A stretch of DNA of 39,986 nucleotides from Candidatus Taylorbacteria bacterium (GTDB taxonomy: Bacteria; Patescibacteriota; Minisyncoccia; Phycocordibacterales; HO2-43-120), in NCBI GenBank assembly GCA_039934295.1, contig JBDTMN010000011.1:1-39986 (forward strand). Reading direction: 5' to 3'. Below the pieces are notes generated by a model, which saw only the letters and a list, made by a program, of their open reading frames with translations, ran no database searches and was not told the origin of the DNA. Positions within the stretch are counted from its first letter, which is position 1, and each line of letters begins with the position of its first letter. The position numbers and the translations under genes are program-made. Positions 32,862 to 39,986 of this stretch are shown here, one piece after another.

Positions 32862-34007
32862 TTATTTACTTCTTACGGATGCTCCAAGTTCAGATGCGGT
32901 CTTCGCGCGAATCCTGTCTTGAATCATATTTACCTCCTCATTGGTAAGGGTGCGTAGAGGTGAGCAATAGGTGATTCTAAATGTGTAGCTAATCATATCC
33001 TTTCCGAATTTTTCGGCATTCTCATATTTATCGATCAATTTAACTTCTTCCACAAGATCACCCGCGTATTCACGCACAATTTCATAATAGTTATTGAGGC
33101 CAACCGATGTGGAAACCACAAAAGAAATATCGCGATAGGTAGAGGGATATTTGCTCACTTCTTCATATTTTCTCCCAAGTTCAAGCTGTTTTTTTACTCG
33201 ATCATCCTCCGACCACAGTAATCGGATATCAGGAAGAGACATCGAGGCAATCGCCAATCTCTCCAAGCCGAATCCAAACGCCCAGCCGTTATAACCTTCG
33301 ATGCCGCAATTTGAAAGGACGCTTTTCCTTGCCATGCCACAACCGAGAATCTCGATCCACTGCCCATTGATCAGAGCCTCCATTTCAAAGGAGGGATCGG
33401 TGTAAGGAAAATTGTGGTCGTAAAAGCGAAACTCCACTTTGTCTCCAAAAATACTTTTAGCAATTTCTGAGAGAGCATTTTTCAAATCTTCCGGTTTAAT
33501 GACTTTCTTATCGTCAGGCGCGATATATAATCCGCCAAACTGATGAAATACATTCATGTGTCTATTGTCAATTTCATCTTTTCGATACACCTTGCCGAAA
33601 CAAATGGCGCCTAAAATCTCTTTGTTTTCGATTCTCTTTTTTATTTCAGGATGATTTAGATAGTAGTACCAAAAAACCGTGTCATGGGTACGGAGCACAT
33701 TTTCCTCATCGACATAATAGGTATCAGATTTGCTTCGCGCGGGGTGTCCCATCGGCATGTTGAAAAGATCAAACAAAACACGTGTAGAAACTATTTCCGG
33801 AATAGTGATGACGTCAAAACCAGAAAGACTCTTCGTCTTTGATGCACGATCCACTATCTCCTTGAGCGGACTGCCTTCACTTCTCGAAAGGTCAGGCATT
33901 GCCAAATATCGCCTTATTCTATTGGCTTCCGAATCAGCTCTTGAATCCAGAACCTTCAACAGTCTTTTCTCATCGTTTTTATCTATGATGAATTCTCTCG
34001 CGGTCAT
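32862..34007 (-). CDS. Phenylalanyl-tRNA synthetase, PheS core fused to FDX-ACB domain
   Basis: 381 aa. The class II catalytic core (~65-265) has motif 2 (FGKVYRKDEIDNRHMNVFHQF) and motif 3 (GWAFGFGLERLAI). The C-terminal ~95 residues (KYPSTYRDISFVV ... FGKDMISYTFRITYCSPLRTLTNEEVN) form a ferredoxin-fold anticodon-binding domain normally found at the end of PheT. The N-terminal coiled coil of bacterial PheS is absent. This is the layout of monomeric mitochondrial PheRS. It charges tRNA-Phe. Whether a PheT partner exists elsewhere cannot be seen. The ATG is 6 nt after a TATAAT. Confidence 0.92.
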   Translation of the reverse strand: MTAREFIIDKNDEKRLLKVLDSRADSEANRIRRYLAMPDLSRSEGSPLKEIVDRASKTKSLSGFDVITIPEIVSTRVLFDLFNMPMGHPARSKSDTYYVDEENVLRTHDTVFWYYYLNHPEIKKRIENKEILGAICFGKVYRKDEIDNRHMNVFHQFGGLYIAPDDKKVIKPEDLKNALSEIAKSIFGDKVEFRFYDHNFPYTDPSFEMEALINGQWIEILGCGMARKSVLSNCGIEGYNGWAFGFGLERLAIASMSLPDIRLLWSEDDRVKKQLELGRKYEEVSKYPSTYRDISFVVSTSVGLNNYYEIVREYAGDLVEEVKLIDKYENAEKFGKDMISYTFRITYCSPLRTLTNEEVNMIQDRIRAKTASELGASVRSK

Positions 34008-34013
34008 AGTGGA

Positions 34014-34041
34014 ATTATATAGAAAAATAGCGTTATCACAA
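34014..34041 (-). promoter_or_regulatory. PheRS promoter, leaderless spacing
   Basis: On the minus strand TTGTGA, a 16-nt spacer and a consensus TATAAT are followed by 6 nt and the ATG. Confidence 0.7.
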
Positions 34042-34054
34042 ATAGATGGAAAAA

Positions 34055-34141
34055 ACTATTTACTGATAACTGAATGGCTCATGGTAAGAGAAATTCTTTG
34101 CCTCTTTCTGGTTATTCAGTCATTCAGTTATTGGTCATATG
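34055..34141. repeat. Octad-repeat hairpin between PheRS and murJ
   Basis: The left arm has ATAACTG and AATGGCTC; the right arm has CAGTCATT, CAGTTATT, GGTCATAT. ATAACTGAAT on the left pairs with ATTCAGTTAT on the right. The words resemble those of the element at 3925-4000, which has the same ATTCAGTTATTGGT run. Confidence 0.7.
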
Positions 34142-35818
34142 TTATAACCGTGTTTCTGCCGGAATGATTTCGCTCTTCCAGATTTTTTTGTGGAGAGTGC
34201 TCCAGATTACGGATATCTCTTCATTTTTCATAAGTTTCAAAACCAAACAGCCAACAATAATACCGATGATTCCGGAGAAAAATCCCTGCAAAAATATTCC
34301 CGGAAGAGTTTCCAGATTCAAAACGTTGTCAAAAATATTCAGGAAATAATACGAGACGGCGCCCATAACGAGAGAGGCCGAAAGCGATTGAAAAAAGGTC
34401 TTGAGAAGCGCTCCCGACTTGAGATTAAAATCTCGTTTAAAGTACAGCCACAAGATGAGAGCGTTTGCAATCGAACCCATGGCAAAGCCCAGTGGCAGCA
34501 TGAGCACAATGGTTCCCGAGAGAGATTGCACTTTCAAAATGCTCTCGATAAAATTTCTCACAGATTCGAAATCCCTGTACATCTCCATAAAAAAGAAACT
34601 AAAAGCGACTACAAGACCGGCTGAAAAAAGATTGATAAAAAGCGGTTTCTTCGTTTGAGAAGCTGAATAGTATCCCCGAACAAAGAGAAGTGAGAGACTC
34701 TGGGCAAGCGCCGAGAGTGAAAAGATGGCAAAAGCGGCAGCGGTCAGCTTCGTGTCAGTCCAGTTGAACTCTCCAGAGCCCAAAATAGTCCTCACAATTT
34801 GAGCGCGTAGTACAATAAAAAGAACCGCAACAGGAATTGACCAAAAGATGATATGTCGCCCGGCGATTATGATTTGCTTCAAAAATTTATCCGTTTCGCC
34901 GTTGGTGTACAACCGGCTCAAGGTGGGAAAAGCGGCAAGAGAATAGCTTACGCCGATAATGGAAAGGGGAACGGACTGAAGATTGAACGAGAGATTGAAA
35001 ATAGCGATTGAACCTTCTCCCATCAAAGATGCGAAAGCGACCAGAAAGAGAAGTGAAATTTGCATTGAGGAAAGCGTGAGAGTTCGGGGAAAAGAGATGA
35101 GAACTACCTTTTTTATCTGGCTCCAATCGATGGCAAATGTAAATTTTGGAAAAATTCCCTCGCGAAAAATGACCAAAACCTGGAGAGCGAAATGCAAGAA
35201 AGACCCGACCACCACCCCAAATATCACTCCTTGAATACCCCACCTCGGCGCAAAAAAAACGATGCCCGCGATAATGCCGAGATTATAAAACAGGGGGGAA
35301 AGCGCGTAGGCAAGAAATCTCTTGTACACCTGCGTCAAGCTGGCAAAAAAATTCGACAGACCAAGAAAAATCGGGGAAACAAGAAGAATGCGGGTAAATG
35401 TTATGAGATCGAGCAAAGCCTTATGGTCGGTGATCCCGGGAAAAAGAATCGGAGCTAGGTAGGGAATTAGGAAAAATAGTAGTGCGCTTGTACCAATGAC
35501 AAACAAAGAGAAGAAGGAAAAAATGCTGTTTACGAACTTTTTTCCACCGTCCCCTTCCTTGTTCATTTTTTCAATGAGAAACGGCACAAGAACGCTCACG
35601 GACACCAGAGAACCCACTGTCACGAAAATAAAATCGGGAATGCGAAATGAAGCATAGTAGATATCCAGGCTTGAACCCGCTCCGAAATGATGCGCCAGAA
35701 GGCGATCGCGCACCAATGCGAGAAGTTGCGAGAGAAATGCAAACCCGCCCAAAAGAAACGCGGCCTCATGCAAGCCATGAATTTCTCTATTTAATAATTT
35801 TAAAATCTTTGAAACCAT
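34142..35818 (-). CDS. murJ: Lipid II flippase MurJ
   Basis: 558 aa with about 14 membrane helices and the MviN/MurJ N-terminal signature (FLLGGFAFLSQLLALVRDRLLAHHFGAG, DIYYASFRIPDF, GSLVSVSVLVPFL). It moves lipid-linked peptidoglycan precursor across the membrane, so the organism makes a cell wall, in line with the transglycosylase gene upstream. The start at 35818 lies 6 nt after a TATACA (35825-35830) supplied by the adjacent heptad element. The stop at 34142 abuts another repeat hairpin. Confidence 0.92.
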   Translation of the reverse strand: MVSKILKLLNREIHGLHEAAFLLGGFAFLSQLLALVRDRLLAHHFGAGSSLDIYYASFRIPDFIFVTVGSLVSVSVLVPFLIEKMNKEGDGGKKFVNSIFSFFSLFVIGTSALLFFLIPYLAPILFPGITDHKALLDLITFTRILLVSPIFLGLSNFFASLTQVYKRFLAYALSPLFYNLGIIAGIVFFAPRWGIQGVIFGVVVGSFLHFALQVLVIFREGIFPKFTFAIDWSQIKKVVLISFPRTLTLSSMQISLLFLVAFASLMGEGSIAIFNLSFNLQSVPLSIIGVSYSLAAFPTLSRLYTNGETDKFLKQIIIAGRHIIFWSIPVAVLFIVLRAQIVRTILGSGEFNWTDTKLTAAAFAIFSLSALAQSLSLLFVRGYYSASQTKKPLFINLFSAGLVVAFSFFFMEMYRDFESVRNFIESILKVQSLSGTIVLMLPLGFAMGSIANALILWLYFKRDFNLKSGALLKTFFQSLSASLVMGAVSYYFLNIFDNVLNLETLPGIFLQGFFSGIIGIIVGCLVLKLMKNEEISVIWSTLHKKIWKSEIIPAETRL

Positions 35819-35825
35819 CGGTCAT

Positions 35826-35912
35826 GTATAACTTGTAACATGTAACGTGTAACGTAAGAAAAAAGATCATCTTTATCAGACGCTACACGTTACACGTTTT
35901 GCGTTACATGTC
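35826..35912. repeat. Dispersed heptad-hairpin element, family A copy 2
   Basis: The left arm has TGTAACA, TGTAACG, TGTAACG; the right arm has CTACACG, TTACACG, TTTTGCG, TTACATG. It shares scaffold and end sequences with 5311-5393, with compensating word changes (ACATGT in copy 1, ACGTGT in copy 2) on both arms. It fills the gap between murJ and the O-antigen-ligase-like gene. Confidence 0.85.
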
Positions 35913-35915
35913 TAA

Positions 35916-38321
35916 CTATTCCCCTTCTTGGACCGGCAATTCCTTCCTATTTTCCGGTTCATTGTCTATCGGAGGCTTGGCATCCGTAAATGGCTCACGC
36001 CCAGCTCGCAAATTCGAAAGAATGAGTTCTACTTCTTTGTTATCGAGATTTAATTTTTGAATTTCTTCAAATTGAGCGAGAGCGTCATTTTTTTGTCCCA
36101 ACTTGTAGTAGCTAAGACCGAGAAAATATCGCGCATTCGAGTACGTGCCGTTTGCAAGCGAGACCGATTGCAGAAGCGCATCCCTGGCACCCGCATAGTC
36201 TTTACCTGAATACTTCAAAAATCCGAGTTGGAAAAAGACGACCGGATTTCCTGGGTCGAGTTTGCTTGCCGCCTCAACGGCAGAGAGTGCCCCGGGAAGA
36301 TTATTCTCCAGTATCTCAATTTGCGAAAGAAGATAGATAGCTTCGATATAATTATTTTTTAACTTGAGAGACTGCGCGATAAGATCCCGAGCCCCCTTCA
36401 TATTGTTATTCAGAGCCTCAAGCCGAGCTTCGAAAAGAACGAGGGAGGGATTCCTGGGATTCAACTTCGTAGCCTGCCCATACGCTTCCTTCGCCAACCC
36501 GTAGGCGTCTTTATTTCCGAGAGCAAACACTGATTCGTAGACCGACCCTAAAACCGCAAAGTTCTGATAATCCGTTTTGCCGAGTGCCACTCCTGCTTTC
36601 GCACTTTCAATCGCTTTTGGCAGTACGGTCTCAAATCGGCTCTTCAGAATTTCCGTTGACACGTCCTTTGTATTCAAAATCACATTGATATCGTAGGCAT
36701 ATAATTGTGTGAGAATTCGGTAATAGTCGTCGCTTTTGAAGATGTTGAGAGCCGAGAGAATGTCCGCTTCAGCCAGTTCGGAATTGCTACTCTTATTGAA
36801 CTCCGTAATTCCCTTTTGTACAAAGAAAATGCTCAAAAATCTCTGTCCGCCGATGTATCCGAGCGCCACTGTGCCAATCATGCCGATACCAAGTAGAAAT
36901 AAAGCCGAGATTTTTTTAAATCTTGAAAGTGTATAGACAGTGGTCTTTGTCCCGATATGTTTCGATTCCTGAAGAGTGGCGATAAAAACACCTGTAAACA
37001 AAAACGCAAATACATACAAAACAGTGCCGGGAATATACGCAACATGGAAGACCCAGAGAAAGAGTGCGCCGAAAAAAGAGAAAAGAATGGCGAACCGCGA
37101 AAAGGGGTCTTTCGGAGTATTCCTAAGCGCTTTCCACCCGAGCCAAAGAAAAGAAAAGAGGAAAAATATCCATGTGAGGCCACCCACGATCCCCGTCGTA
37201 ATGAAATACGTTGGAATGAGCCCGATTCCAATATTGAAATCCGCGTTCCAATACGGAGAAAGATTAAGGTTATCTGGCTTATACTTCTGCCACTCGCCTT
37301 GAAATTGATTAGGCCCAGCTCCAAAGTACGGCTTTGATGCCAGAGTATTCTTTCCTATTTCCCATGTGCTCACCCAATTGGGCCTGACTTCGAAATCGGA
37401 AATGTCGACGTATTTTTTAATGCCGGCACTGATATTTCCGCCCCAAAAAATAAAAATCAGAGAGATGACAAGGACAACCAGAGATGAGATAGCGAACATT
37501 CTTTTTGAAGGTGTAGTGGCATTTGCTTGCGATTCCGCTTCCGGAGAAGGTTTTTTTGCCCCAAACCACCACCAGTAGAGCGCGAGAAGAAGCGCGAATG
37601 CCCCGACCGCTATCCAGAGAGAAAGAAAATTCACAATGGCGAGAAAGGCGAGCGATAGCACAAGTACTTTGACCTCAATTAGTCTCAAAAAACGATTTTT
37701 TGGAAAACGACATTGAATTGCTACCAGAGAAGTAACCGCGGAAAGACCAAAAAATATGCCGAGCTCGTTCCATTTGCCGATAAGATTGGTAGCAGAATTT
37801 TGAAAAACTCCGAGAGAGAGGAAATCCGCTCCGAATATCAATCGAGCAACCTGAAACAGGACGACAAGAAAGAAAGAGGCGAGGAAAAGAAAATAAAATT
37901 TGAAAATTCTTTTTTTTGTGACAAGAAGTTGAAACGAAAGAAAGAGTAACAGAACCCCCATCAAAAGAGAAACAAACGTTCCTGTTTCAAATCCATCGCC
38001 CCAAAGAGAGGAGGAAATCGAACCCGAAAAAAGCGCGCTTGTAAGAGCCGTGAGTGGCAAAAGAATCAAAGCAAGAAAAAAAATGCTTTTTGGGTAGCGG
38101 AACTCGCCCCGCTTGATAACAGCAATTATCCAGAGAATCAATGAGACCAGGGTGAGCGAAACGAAAAGGACGTTTTTTGAAAATTCAATAGAGGTATTGG
38201 GAATGAAGAAAAGAGGAAGCAAAAAAACGAGACACGAGTAAACACAAAAAGACATCTTTTCAAAAAAAGAATTTTTTACCTGCACAACCGAGGGAGGAGT
38301 TTTTGTTTCGGTAGATTCCAT
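35916..38321 (-). CDS. O-antigen ligase-like membrane protein with C-terminal TPRs
   Basis: 801 aa. About 12 membrane helices (~25-520) with a Wzy/WaaL-type periplasmic loop (KPYFGAGPNQFQGEWQKYKP), then a soluble region with tetratricopeptide repeats (~600-780: LNPRNPSLVLFEARLEALNN, LDPGNPVVFFQLGFLKYSGKDYAGARDALLQS). The family joins or polymerises surface glycans; the TPRs suggest protein contacts. The substrate is unknown. The ATG at 38321 is chosen because the open frame to 38498 runs through a terminator and the previous gene. A TTGTTA-17-TATAAT promoter (38349-38377) gives a ~20-nt leader. Confidence 0.85.
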   Translation of the reverse strand: MESTETKTPPSVVQVKNSFFEKMSFCVYSCLVFLLPLFFIPNTSIEFSKNVLFVSLTLVSLILWIIAVIKRGEFRYPKSIFFLALILLPLTALTSALFSGSISSSLWGDGFETGTFVSLLMGVLLLFLSFQLLVTKKRIFKFYFLFLASFFLVVLFQVARLIFGADFLSLGVFQNSATNLIGKWNELGIFFGLSAVTSLVAIQCRFPKNRFLRLIEVKVLVLSLAFLAIVNFLSLWIAVGAFALLLALYWWWFGAKKPSPEAESQANATTPSKRMFAISSLVVLVISLIFIFWGGNISAGIKKYVDISDFEVRPNWVSTWEIGKNTLASKPYFGAGPNQFQGEWQKYKPDNLNLSPYWNADFNIGIGLIPTYFITTGIVGGLTWIFFLFSFLWLGWKALRNTPKDPFSRFAILFSFFGALFLWVFHVAYIPGTVLYVFAFLFTGVFIATLQESKHIGTKTTVYTLSRFKKISALFLLGIGMIGTVALGYIGGQRFLSIFFVQKGITEFNKSSNSELAEADILSALNIFKSDDYYRILTQLYAYDINVILNTKDVSTEILKSRFETVLPKAIESAKAGVALGKTDYQNFAVLGSVYESVFALGNKDAYGLAKEAYGQATKLNPRNPSLVLFEARLEALNNNMKGARDLIAQSLKLKNNYIEAIYLLSQIEILENNLPGALSAVEAASKLDPGNPVVFFQLGFLKYSGKDYAGARDALLQSVSLANGTYSNARYFLGLSYYKLGQKNDALAQFEEIQKLNLDNKEVELILSNLRAGREPFTDAKPPIDNEPENRKELPVQEGE

Positions 38322-38348
38322 ACTTTTGACCCGAATAATGTTAGCATC

Positions 38349-38377
38349 ATTATACAGAATCGGAGGACATTTAACAA
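38349..38377 (-). promoter_or_regulatory. Promoter of the O-antigen-ligase-like gene
   Basis: On the minus strand TTGTTA, 17-nt spacer, TATAAT, 27 nt before the ATG. Confidence 0.65.
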
Positions 38378-38395
38378 ACATCCAGCCCTGTGTAT

Positions 38396-38430
38396 AAAAA
38401 AGAGCCGCGAGGTTTGAACCTGCGGACTCT
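38396..38430 (-). terminator. Terminator of the 77-aa membrane protein gene
   Basis: On the minus strand AGAGTCCGC...GCGGCTCT with an inner AGGTT/AACCT stem, followed by TTTTTTAT. The inner part resembles a tRNA T-arm, but no tRNA is present. Confidence 0.7.
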
Positions 38431-38439
38431 TGTGAGGGG

Positions 38440-38673
38440 CTAGTCCTGAAAGGCCTCAAAAAAACGATGTGACCACTCTCTGAAGAGTGGGACCTCATCG
38501 TAGAGCCAACCCGCGATTAGAATCGCGAGAACCATGCCGAGAACCGTCACGGCGACGAACTTGGGCTCGAGGAGACTCTGCGCCCAAGTCACTTTTTTGG
38601 GTGAAGGAAAATCATTTTCACCACCCTGAAACGGATGGCCCTTTGGAGGCCCCGACTCTTTTTCTTTTTTCAT
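38440..38673 (-). CDS. Small single-pass membrane protein, 77 aa
   Basis: Starts MKKEKESGPPKGHPFQGGEN. A charged, Pro/Gly-rich N-terminus is followed by one membrane helix (~40-60, VAVTVLGMVLAILIAGWLY) and an aromatic C-terminus (FREWSHRFFEAFQD). The ATG at 38673 has AGGTG eight bases upstream; a GTG at 38694 is the alternative. It lies between two strong terminators and so is a single-gene unit. Function is not known. Confidence 0.7.
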   Translation of the reverse strand: MKKEKESGPPKGHPFQGGENDFPSPKKVTWAQSLLEPKFVAVTVLGMVLAILIAGWLYDEVPLFREWSHRFFEAFQD

Positions 38674-38751
38674 GTTTTGTACACCTACTTGCACCTTAAC
38701 ATTTTTGCATAAAAAGTCAATAGTTGACCTCGGGCCTTAGAAATGGTCAGA

Positions 38752-38791
38752 GGCGCCAAAAAACCCCTACTTCTAGGGGTTTTTTGGCGCC
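38752..38791. terminator. Bidirectional terminator, perfect 18-bp stem
   Basis: GGCGCCAAAAAACCCCTA, CTTC, and the exact complement. The A/T runs within the stem give a CCCCTA/TAGGGG core followed by T6 on both strands. It terminates transcription coming from the 16S gene. Between it and the 16S end (38792-39000) are only hairpins, for example GATTGAC-TTCG-GTCAATC, CTCTTTCG/CGAAAGAG and ATCATCCGC/GCGGATGAT; no 23S, 5S or tRNA gene is seen. Confidence 0.85.
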
Positions 38792-39044
38792 TCGAGAAAT
38801 CCTCGAGGAATATTATTCTTTGTTCTGTTCCGTTCGTCGGCCGATCATCCGCCATAAGCGGATGATTTAGGCCCTATTGGTCTTTCCCAACGTCAAACTA
38901 TTTTTAGGATACAAGTTGTTATCCCTCTTTCGCTTGTGACGAAAGAGATCGACTCCTTAAGCCCCTTCGATTGACCGAAGTCAATCAGAGGGCGGTTTCA
39001 AATTGAAATATTCCACGAGCAGCTTCCGCTACCCGTGCCTTGTT

Positions 39045-39462
39045 CATGTTTTCCACGTGTTTCCACGAGCATGGACTATATCTTCATCCCTCCCTGCTAG
39101 CAGGGAGGGAGCCAACGTTTTATAGTAACGTTTCTCGATTTTGAAAATCGAACAATTACTATCTTCACCGAGCACCATAATAATGGTGCTCGGATTCAGT
39201 CTCTACGGGGCTATACTAAATCAAAATTGAAAAATCAAAGTGTAAAATGACAGTGTAAAATTAAAAATTTAAAAACCTTTTATTTTACATTTTGAATTGT
39301 CATTTTTATTTTTGATATTTACATTTTACATTTCGTAAGCTTCCCTCGGTATTGCCCTCATTCCCTTATTTTATCACAAATAAAGAGGAGGGGTTCACCG
39401 ATTTCAGTTGGATTTTTCTGTCAAGTTTCCTTGACAGGTCGCAAGGTTTATTTTATAAACCA
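39045..39462 (-). other. Group I self-splicing intron in 16S (between 1498 and 1499, E. coli numbering)
   Basis: 418 nt with no ORF. P1: exon GUCGU pairs with internal guide GCGAC (39438-39442), with a U-G wobble at the splice site. P2: 8-bp stem with GAAA loop (39418-39437). P3: CCAAC (39407-39411) with GUUGG (39112-39116). P4: UCGGU with ACCGA. P5: CCCUC with GAGGG. P7: GACU (39198-39201) with AGUC (39074-39077). P8 is at 39086-39111 and J8/7 reads UGAAGAUAU. Extra P7.1/P7.2-like hairpins suggest a group IA relative. The last intron base is G. Confidence 0.9.
39223..39333. repeat. Heptad-repeat hairpin filling the P6 extension of the intron
   Basis: Almost pure A/T words of 7 bp on both arms (AATCAAA, ATTGAAA, GTGTAAA left; TTACATT, TTGAATT, GTCATTT, TACATTT right). 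It lies exactly between the P6 strands of the group I intron, a peripheral position where insertions are tolerated. Confidence 0.8.
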
Positions 39463-39564
39463 ACGACTTACTCCCTGTCATTGAGCTTACCTTAGGCCTC
39501 CTTGCGGGGGATTTCGGGTATTCCCAACTCCCTTGAGTTGACGGGCGGTGAGTACAAGACTTGA

Positions 39565-39604
<40 letters not shown>

Positions 39605-39780
39605 AATTCCGGCTTCAAGAGGTCGAGTTGCAGACCCCTATCCGAACTGGCGCCGACTTTCTTGCGATTAGCTTCAGGTTACCCTGTTGCAACGCGTTGT
39701 ATCGGCGATTGTATCACGTGTGTAGCCCAGGATATCAGAGGGACATGCTGACCTGGCGTCATCCTCGCCTTCCTCCCAGC

Positions 39781-39912
39781 TTTTTGTTCACGAATGAACA
39801 AAAAGAGTTATAAAGTAGAAAGTTATAAGGTTATAAAGTAAGATTGAATTCTAACTTTATAACTTGATAACTTTATGAACTTTATGAACTGCTTCTTGCT
39901 CGCGAGCAAAAA
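39781..39912 (-). other. 132-nt insertion at the tip of 16S helix 39 (IVS-like)
   Basis: The helix 39 stem CCCAGC (39775-39780) and GCTGGG (39913-39918) continues as an 11-bp stem (CCCAGCTTTTT / AAAAAGCTGGG). The insertion contains a perfect 10-bp hairpin (39781-39804), a 7-9-bp-word hairpin (39805-39890: GTTATAA, AGTTATAA, GGTTATAA against ACTTTATA, ACTTGATA), and the palindrome TTGCTCGCGAGCAA. There are no group I core motifs and no ORF. E. coli has only a short loop here. Confidence 0.8.
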
Positions 39913-39986
39913 GCTGGGCAGTCTCGGCTGACACTTGTAACAGCCAACGAGGGTTGCGTTCGTTACCCCACTTAAGGGAACAATTC

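Noticed and set aside
38396-38430. Possible tRNA (a GGTTTGAACC motif resembling a T-arm)
   Set aside because: No acceptor, D or anticodon stems can be formed around it, and a stem plus T tract shows a terminator.
38792-39000. tRNA genes or the 23S start in the spacer after 16S
   Set aside because: Only simple hairpins are visible; no cloverleaf, and none of the conserved 23S 5' sequence.
39140-39200. A second group I intron, from a second GAAGATAGT motif resembling J8/7-P7
   Set aside because: It lies inside the single intron between the P7 strands and is explained as the P7.1 hairpin; one intron already joins the 16S exons perfectly.

Overview
The window looks like chromosome of a Candidate Phyla Radiation bacterium (Patescibacteria, most likely Parcubacteria). 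The evidence is small protein variants (195-aa EF-Ts, 423-aa UvrC without a C-terminal HhH region, ThrRS without a TGS domain, single-chain PheRS), an intein in gyrB, a 16S rRNA gene carrying an intron and an insertion, and AT-rich repeat-filled spacers. The genetic code appears standard: TGA is used as a stop, for example in prfA and the recombinase. Taxonomy is inferred from gene content and was not tested by phylogeny.

Layout. 1-1.9 kb: a serine recombinase gene inside 171-bp inverted repeats, abutting a tRNA-Thr(UGU) gene. 2.0-7.6 kb (minus strand): rpsB-tsf-membrane protein, prfA, rpmE, a coiled-coil lytic transglycosylase and rplY. 7.6-8.15 kb: a structured non-coding spacer. 8.15-14.4 kb (plus strand): dnaE, an unknown 115-aa protein, thrS and a DedA-family protein. 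14.5-23.8 kb (minus strand): uvrC, uvrA, a double-receiver regulator, a cytoplasmic histidine kinase and uvrB, so all three UvrABC excision-repair genes lie together around a two-component pair. 23.9-28.0 kb: a surface module with a multidomain exported protein carrying a VPYTG sorting-like motif, its adjacent sortase, and a divergent CARDB surface protein. 28.1-29.2 kb: a GC-richer one-gene cassette bounded by 53-bp direct repeats. 29.3-38.3 kb (minus strand): gyrB with a 432-aa intein, a PheS/FDX-ACB fusion, murJ and an O-antigen-ligase/TPR protein. 38.4-40.0 kb (minus strand): a small membrane protein, a terminator, and the 3' two-thirds of a 16S rRNA gene that is not followed by 23S.

Most unusual signals. 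(1) Once its group I intron is removed, the 16S 3' end aligns without gaps to E. coli through helix 45 but has no CCUCC anti-Shine-Dalgarno. (2) Consistent with this, ten genes here have a -10-like hexamer ending only 6-9 nt before the start codon, as expected for leaderless mRNAs, and almost none has an SD. (3) Many spacers, the intron P6 region, an insertion in 16S helix 39 and even the thrS coding sequence carry arrays of 7-8-bp words, usually arranged as inverted arms of a hairpin. The word differs at each locus but the period and architecture are shared. Two pairs of these elements are clear dispersed copies of each other. I regard (1)-(3) as the best candidates for something undescribed; all three are readable directly in the sequence but need comparative and RNA data.
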